From CAYLHF01 sp964383365 (GTDB lineage: Bacteria; Bacteroidota; Rhodothermia; Rhodothermales; UBA10348), in NCBI GenBank assembly GCA_964383365.1, contig CAYLHF010000016.1, positions 9,318 to 73,317 of the forward strand: a DNA stretch of 64,000 nt, given 5' to 3'. Of this stretch, positions 59,208-64,000 are shown in pieces. The translations under genes were made by a program, and so were the position numbers. Positions within the stretch are counted from its first letter, which is position 1. The number at the start of each line of letters is the position of its first letter. The notes under the pieces are model-generated. The model did not search any database. It saw only the letters and a list, made by a program, of their open reading frames with translations, and was not told the DNA's origin.

Positions 59208-61949
59208 TCATGCGTCGACAGTCGACTCGTTCAGAAACTCTCTCAGTACGAAGTGGAGTATGCCTCCGTTGCGATAATAATCGACTTCGACGGGCGTATC
59301 GAGTCGGCATCGGGTGTCAAAATGTATGGTGGCGCCATCGGTTTTACGGGCCTCGACTCCGACTATATCACCGGCTGAAACAGTATCGGTAACCGGAATT
59401 GAGTACGTCTCGGTACCGTCGAGGCCTAGAGATTCGGCCGTTTGGCCATCCATGTATTCGAGTGGTAAGACACCCATTCCAATGAGATTGGATCGGTGGA
59501 TGCGCTCGTAACTTTCCGCGATGACGGCGGAAACGCCGAGCAAGAGCGTGCCTTTGGCGGCCCAGTCTCTGCTTGATCCCATCCCGTAATCTTTACCCGC
59601 GAGCACAATCAACGACGTCTTTTCGTCCTGGTAACGCATCGAGGCATCGTAGATCGGCAGGGTCTCTCCGGATCCGAAGTGAACCGTGACACCTCCTTCC
59701 GTACCGGGAACGAGTTGATTCTTGATCCGGATGTTGGCAAACGTACCTCGCATCATGACCTCATGATTCCCTCGCCGCGATCCAAACGAATTGAATTCCA
59801 GATAGGGAACCTGACGGTCGAGCAGATAATTGGCTGCCGGTCCTTCGGGAGCAATGGCTCCGGCCGGAGAGATATGATCCGTAGTCGTGGAGTCGCCGAC
59901 CTTGACGAGAACGCGGGCGTCATTAACCGGAGTGATGACTGGAGTTTCCGGGGTCAGGTCGAAAAAAAACGGAGGTTCCTGCACGTATGTTGACGCATCT
60001 TTCCATTCATAAATGGACCCCTCAGGGACGTCAATCGCATTCCAGGTCGCGTTGGACTCTTCGATGCCATCGTATTCTTTCGAGAACATCTCGGGTGTCA
60101 CGCATGAGGCGACCAGCTGTCTGACTTCTTCGCTGGTCGGCCAGATGTCCCCGAGGTAGACATCCTGCCCATCGGAATCCTGTCCGAGTGGATCCTTCGT
60201 GAGGTCGATGTCGACCGTACCCGCCAGTGCGTAGGCAACGACCAGTGGCGGAGATGCGAGGTAATTGGCCTGAACCAGCTGGTGGATTCTACCTTCAAAA
60301 TTGCGATTTCCCGACAGTACACCGGAGACGATCAGGTCTCCCTCACGAACCGCCGCCGCGGTGGCCTCCGGGAGTGGGCCCGAATTCCCGATGCACGTTG
60401 TACATCCATATCCCACCAGATCGAATCCGATGGTGTTCAGATACGGCCAGAGTCCGGCTTCTTCCAGATAGTCTGTGACCACTTTGGATCCCGGGGCGAG
60501 GCTTGTCTTCACGTATGGTTTGACACGAAGACCTCTTTCTACCGCTTTTTTGGCGACGAGACCGGCCCCGATCATGACGGACGGATTGCTGGTGTTGGTA
60601 CAACTTGTGATGGCGGCGATGGCCACGTCGCCATGACGAAGGGTGGACTCCGTTCCGTCGTCGTTCTTGAGTACACCGGTGCTGTTGAGTCGAGCGTCGC
60701 CGATTCCAAATCCCTGCGGACCGGCTGGAGTCTGGAGTGATTTCCTGAATTCACTCTGCATGTCAGGGAGTACGATCCTGTCCTGGGGGCGCTTCGGGCC
60801 GGAGAGGCTGGGGACCACCGTGCCGAGGTCCAGTTCGAGCACATCCAGATAATCCGGGTCCGGGCCGTCGTCCGTACGGAAGAGACCCTGTGTCTGTGTA
60901 TATCGTTTTACCGTTTCGACGAGTTCGGGGCTGCGTCCGGTTCTGGCCAGGAAGCTGAGCGTCTCTTCGTCTATCGGAAAGAACCCCATCGTGGCGCCGT
61001 ATTCTGGAGACATATTGGCAATCGTTGCCCGGTCGGGCACGGTCATATGACTCAGTCCGGGTCCGAAAAACTCTACGAATTTACCCACGACGCCGTACGA
61101 GCGGAGCTTCTCTGTAACCGTCAAGACCAGATCCGTCGCCGTTGCCCCTTCCGGAAGCCGTCCGGTCAGTTTGAACCCGATTACTTCCGGCATGAGCATG
61201 TACACGGGTTGCCCCAGCATGACGGCCTCCGCTTCGATTCCGCCTACGCCCCACCCGACGACTCCCAGGCCGTCGATCATTGTCGTATGACTGTCGGTAC
61301 CGATCAGCGAATCCGGATAAACGACCGGTACGCCGTCTGTATCGGGTTTAGACCAGACGCCGCGGGCGATGTATTCCAGATTTACCTGATGACAAATACC
61401 ACTCGACGGCGGGATGACCGAAAAATTGTCGAACGCCTGCTTGCCCCACCTCAGAAATTCGTAGCGTTCGGCATTCCGTTCGAATTCTCGATTTGAATTG
61501 ATCTTGACGGCTTCCATGGACCCGAAGGCGTCGACCTGAACCGAATGGTCGATGACAAGATGAACGGGCACGCGAGGATTAATCTCATCCGGGTTTCCTC
61601 CTAGGCGGGCCATAGCCGATCGCATGGCCGCAAGGTCAACGACGGCCGGTACGCCCGTGAAATCCTGCAGCAGGACACGAGCCGGCATGAACGGAATTTC
61701 TACCCTATCTGGAGAGGCGGGATCGTAGTTGGCAAGCTTTTCGACATCTTCCTTCGTCACCGTATAGCCATCGCAGTTCCTCAGAGCACATTCGAGAAGG
61801 ATCTTGATGGAATAGGGAAGACGCGCGACATTGGGATATGTAGATGTCAAGGCATCCAGGCTGTAGAGGCGAGCCTGTCCACTTCCGGTATCGAAGGGGG
61901 TGGCAGCTCCGAAAGGATCGGATAATCTAGCAGGAGAAGGGGTACTCAT
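59208..61949 (-). CDS. acnA: Aconitate hydratase (AcnA/IRP1 type)
   Basis: TCA-cycle [4Fe-4S] enzyme interconverting citrate and isocitrate. The 913-residue product has the cluster cysteines in AITSCTNTSNPSVM and GYGCTTCIGNSGPL, GTDSHTTMIDGLGVVGWGVGGIEAE, and the C-terminal swivel domain with YLEFNSFGSRRGNHEVMMRGTF and DYGMGSSRDWAAKGT. I chose the ATG at 61949 (MSTPSPARLSDPFGA), because 44 further upstream residues are strongly basic and unlike the family. It is probably transcribed with the M1 peptidase 13 bases downstream. Confidence 0.96.
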   Translation of the reverse strand: MSTPSPARLSDPFGAATPFDTGSGQARLYSLDALTSTYPNVARLPYSIKILLECALRNCDGYTVTKEDVEKLANYDPASPDRVEIPFMPARVLLQDFTGVPAVVDLAAMRSAMARLGGNPDEINPRVPVHLVIDHSVQVDAFGSMEAVKINSNREFERNAERYEFLRWGKQAFDNFSVIPPSSGICHQVNLEYIARGVWSKPDTDGVPVVYPDSLIGTDSHTTMIDGLGVVGWGVGGIEAEAVMLGQPVYMLMPEVIGFKLTGRLPEGATATDLVLTVTEKLRSYGVVGKFVEFFGPGLSHMTVPDRATIANMSPEYGATMGFFPIDEETLSFLARTGRSPELVETVKRYTQTQGLFRTDDGPDPDYLDVLELDLGTVVPSLSGPKRPQDRIVLPDMQSEFRKSLQTPAGPQGFGIGDARLNSTGVLKNDDGTESTLRHGDVAIAAITSCTNTSNPSVMIGAGLVAKKAVERGLRVKPYVKTSLAPGSKVVTDYLEEAGLWPYLNTIGFDLVGYGCTTCIGNSGPLPEATAAAVREGDLIVSGVLSGNRNFEGRIHQLVQANYLASPPLVVAYALAGTVDIDLTKDPLGQDSDGQDVYLGDIWPTSEEVRQLVASCVTPEMFSKEYDGIEESNATWNAIDVPEGSIYEWKDASTYVQEPPFFFDLTPETPVITPVNDARVLVKVGDSTTTDHISPAGAIAPEGPAANYLLDRQVPYLEFNSFGSRRGNHEVMMRGTFANIRIKNQLVPGTEGGVTVHFGSGETLPIYDASMRYQDEKTSLIVLAGKDYGMGSSRDWAAKGTLLLGVSAVIAESYERIHRSNLIGMGVLPLEYMDGQTAESLGLDGTETYSIPVTDTVSAGDIVGVEARKTDGATIHFDTRCRLDTPVEVDYYRNGGILHFVLREFLNESTVDA

Positions 61950-62121
61950 AGGGGTCAGAATCCGTCGATCATTGATATTCAAAAAGCCTCTTATATACGC
62001 CATACGACGACGTTTTGTTCGCTTACGGGGTTGACAAAAGGGCCTTCGAACGTGACGATGGGTGAAAATAGAATGAAACATAGGAACCCGGCATTTTGAC
62101 CATCGTTCTTCGCCCCGCTAT

Positions 62122-62194
62122 GGGGCTATAGCTCAGTTGGTAGAGTGCCTGGATCGCACCCAGGAGGTCAGGAGTTCGAATCTCCTTAGCTCCA
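62122..62194 (+). tRNA. tRNA-Ala (anticodon CGC)
   Basis: A full cloverleaf can be drawn. The acceptor is GGGGCTA (62122-62128) with TAGCTCC (62187-62193), and the D arm is GCTC/GAGT. The anticodon stem CCTGG/CCAGG encloses ATCGCAC, so the anticodon is CGC (62155-62157). The T arm AGGAG/CTCCT carries TTCGAAT. Pair 3-70 is G-U, the alanine identity element. The discriminator is A, and CCA is not encoded. A GCACGC/GCGTGC hairpin follows about 15 bases later without a T run. Confidence 0.97.
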
Positions 62195-62385
62195 CACTAA
62201 AGAGGAACAGCACGCACGGCGTGCCGAAGTCCATTAAGTTTATCAGCCCGTGAATTGCGTCGATACCTTCGTCAATGCCTGAGGGCAGACTCGGAAAAAG
62301 GACCCTGGTTTTTCGAGAGTTATTACTGCAATCTGGAGATCCGAAGCGCTAAATGTTCCGGTCCCGCATAGTCAGGGTGAATACC

Positions 62386-62931
62386 ATGAAGGGTATCGTC
62401 TTTACCGAATTCCTCGAAATGATCGAGGATAAAATGTCGCCTGATCTCGTCGATCAGATTATTGAAGAGACCGACCTTCCATCGGAGGGAACGTACACAT
62501 CACTCGGGACTTACGACCATGCAGAGATTGTCCTTCTGGTAAAGCGTCTGAGTGAACGGACGAACATTCCTGTTCCTGACCTCATTTCCAGGTTCGGGAA
62601 ACATCTTTTCCAGAGGTTTGCCGAGTTGTATCCGGAGTTCTTCAAGGATGTCGATAGCTCGTTTGAGTTCTTCCGAAGAGTGCACGATTATGTTCATGTT
62701 GAGGTCAAAAAATTGTATCCGGATGCCGAACTCCCCACGTTCGTCTGTGAGAGTTTGGAGCCAGGAATGCTCATCATGAACTATCATTCGACTCGTCCTT
62801 TCGGTGATCTCGCGGAGGGACTCATCAGAGGATGCATCAGCTATTTCAATGAAAGCGTCCAGGTAGAGCGCCAGAACCTCTCCGATGAGCCTGATACTCA
62901 CGTACGATTCAGTCTCTCAATGGCAGCCTGA
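62386..62931 (+). CDS. H-NOX (heme-nitric oxide/oxygen binding) sensor protein
   Basis: A 181-residue stand-alone heme sensor for NO (or O2). The proximal heme ligand is His104 in DYVHVEVKKLYPDAELPTF, and the porphyrin-propionate motif YxSxR is Tyr133-Ser135-Arg137 (NYHSTRPFGD). Both are intact. The start ATG at 62386 gives MKGIVFTEFLEM, the usual H-NOX N-terminus; the frame extends 11 codons upstream. It stops two bases before a PP2C-type phosphatase gene, so the two are surely one operon. The 190 bases between the tRNA and this gene hold no other gene. Confidence 0.92.
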   Translation: MKGIVFTEFLEMIEDKMSPDLVDQIIEETDLPSEGTYTSLGTYDHAEIVLLVKRLSERTNIPVPDLISRFGKHLFQRFAELYPEFFKDVDSSFEFFRRVHDYVHVEVKKLYPDAELPTFVCESLEPGMLIMNYHSTRPFGDLAEGLIRGCISYFNESVQVERQNLSDEPDTHVRFSLSMAA

Positions 62932-62933
62932 CA

Positions 62934-63845
62934 ATGGAAGAGCAGTCAAGACTTCGCAAGCGCAGCGATCGGGAAAGAAAAGGACGTAAATCGGCTGAAC
63001 ATATCGCTGAGAAAGCCCTCCGGGAACTCTATGAAAAAAACTGCCTCCTGGAGGAGTTGTCAGCCCGAATCGAAGAGCAGCATCGAGTACTGCAAATGAC
63101 CCACGAAGAAATCGAAGTGGATCTCAGGACGGCTGAAGGCATCCAGAAGCAGTTGTTCCACGGTTATTCGGCTCCTTCTTATCTCCGAATTGCTACCCGT
63201 TATCTGCCCTACACACACGTTTCTGGAGATATTTTTAGACTATATCCTGCAGGCGACGATAGCTTCAATCTGTTTCTCGGAGACAGTACGGGGCACGGCG
63301 TAACGGCTGCTCTTACGACCGTCATGGCACATATTCTTCTCAGCCAGGTGGAAGAAGCCAGACCATCTGACGTTTTGGACCACATGAACGAGCAGCTTCT
63401 GAAACACCTCCAAGACGGACGGTTCATTACGGCTGCCCACCTCTGCATCTGCCGCGATGGAGGCGCGAAAGCCGCTATCGCTGCGCATCCCCCTGTTATC
63501 ATCATTCCTGCCGATGGCAGTGGACTCGTTCGACTCTCAACAGACAGTACGATTCTGGGGGTCTTTCCGAAGCCGATCTTTGAAATTGACGAGGTGGCGT
63601 ACCAATTGAGCCCGGGCGACAAAGGGCTACTCTACACCGACGGAATAACGGAAAGACTTGACTCTGACGGCGTCATGTTTGAACTGGAGGGCCTCTGTGA
63701 GTTTCTGAGGGCGCACAGGAGCCGCGATGTCGAAGGTCTTCTCTCAGACCTGGTCGACCATATGGAAGTGTTTGCGGGCGGGACCAAGAACGACGATGAT
63801 GTCACTCTGATTGCTTTTGAGTATGCTCCAAGCGCAACGCACTGA
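62934..63845 (+). CDS. PP2C/SpoIIE-type serine phosphatase with N-terminal coiled coil (RsbU-like)
   Basis: A 303-residue cytoplasmic phosphatase. Residues about 18-78 are a charged heptad-rich coiled coil (EKALRELYEKNCLLEELSARIEEQH). The phosphatase domain has metal-binding Asp99 (VSGDIFRL), Asp117 (LFLGDSTGHGVTAAL), Asp236 (LLYTDGITE) and Asp288-Asp289 (NDDDVTLIAF). Such enzymes dephosphorylate anti-sigma-factor antagonists. It has no sensor domain of its own and is tightly linked to an H-NOX gene, so NO-controlled activity through the H-NOX protein is a reasonable hypothesis. The 155 bases after it hold no gene except an ATG at 63990 running off the window. Confidence 0.9.
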   Translation: MEEQSRLRKRSDRERKGRKSAEHIAEKALRELYEKNCLLEELSARIEEQHRVLQMTHEEIEVDLRTAEGIQKQLFHGYSAPSYLRIATRYLPYTHVSGDIFRLYPAGDDSFNLFLGDSTGHGVTAALTTVMAHILLSQVEEARPSDVLDHMNEQLLKHLQDGRFITAAHLCICRDGGAKAAIAAHPPVIIIPADGSGLVRLSTDSTILGVFPKPIFEIDEVAYQLSPGDKGLLYTDGITERLDSDGVMFELEGLCEFLRAHRSRDVEGLLSDLVDHMEVFAGGTKNDDDVTLIAFEYAPSATH

Positions 63846-64000
63846 GTGACCGAGTAAGGTGGAACGGTGCTGGCATCAGCAATCTTTGACACCCCCGTCG
63901 AAATCCGCACTTTTGGCATAAGGGGAGAGCTGTCTTGGTATTCTCTATCTTACGTCGTGTACTCTATTTACTTCTGCCGACCGATAAACATGAGACGACT

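Noticed and set aside
62208..62225. GCACGC/GCGTGC hairpin after the tRNA as a terminator
   Set aside because: No T run follows on the + strand, so I did not list it as a terminator.

Overview
The window looks like a chromosomal segment of a Gram-negative bacterium from the Bacteroidota/Rhodothermota assemblage. This rests on two tandem DUF5916 outer-membrane barrels, a sigma-ECF/anti-sigma/DUF4252 set, an arginine operon with an acylornithine-type carbamoyltransferase, and at least one promoter of the Bacteroidota form (TTG, 21 bases, TAnnTTTG) before the ilv leader. A Rhodothermales-like host fits best, but no rRNA is present and the assignment is an inference. Base composition is moderately GC-rich and even. 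No insertion sequence, prophage, integrase or CRISPR array was seen. Two runs of exactly 100 N (12170-12269 and 35814-35913) are assembly gaps.

Layout. 1-10 kb is replication, cell shape and DNA repair: tag, alkB, mreB, dnaA, a peroxiredoxin, uvrC and nth, with DnaA-box clusters between tag and alkB and just upstream of dnaA. 10-13.8 kb is a minus-strand methionine operon (metX, an aspartate kinase without ACT domains, metB) behind a SAM-I riboswitch. 14.0-24.2 kb is a complete branched-chain operon (ilvD-ilvB-ilvN-ilvC-leuB-leuA-leuC-leuD) behind a Leu/Val/Ile-rich leader peptide. 24.3-26.5 kb carries glpK and glpF. 26.6-35.8 kb is an arginine operon: an Arg-rich leader peptide, a perfect 13-bp terminator hairpin, argG, an unfamiliar P-loop protein, argC, argD, an argF' homologue, argB, argE and argH. 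36-40.7 kb holds the two DUF5916 proteins. 41-50 kb contains small orphan genes, a small transaldolase, a beta-CASP nuclease, an Fe-alcohol dehydrogenase, an S41 protease, an ECF sigma module, LemA and a TPM protein. 50-54.5 kb is envelope and membrane proteolysis (LysM/RlpA-like protein, CPBP and M50 proteases, small membrane and HhH proteins). 54.5-62 kb holds recO, lexA, a degenerate GH13-like protein, an M1 peptidase and aconitase. A tRNA-Ala(CGC) and an H-NOX/PP2C-phosphatase pair close the window.

The main biological theme is amino-acid biosynthesis, with three operons each headed by its own leader: a SAM aptamer for methionine, and leader peptides for branched-chain amino acids and for arginine. 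The arginine operon is the most unusual. Its carbamoyltransferase has Ser at residue 92, the position that separates acetylornithine from succinylornithine specificity. No recognisable N-acylglutamate synthase is present, and an unassigned P-loop protein sits between argG and argC. The H-NOX gene two bases ahead of an RsbU-like phosphatase is a second candidate for an under-described system.
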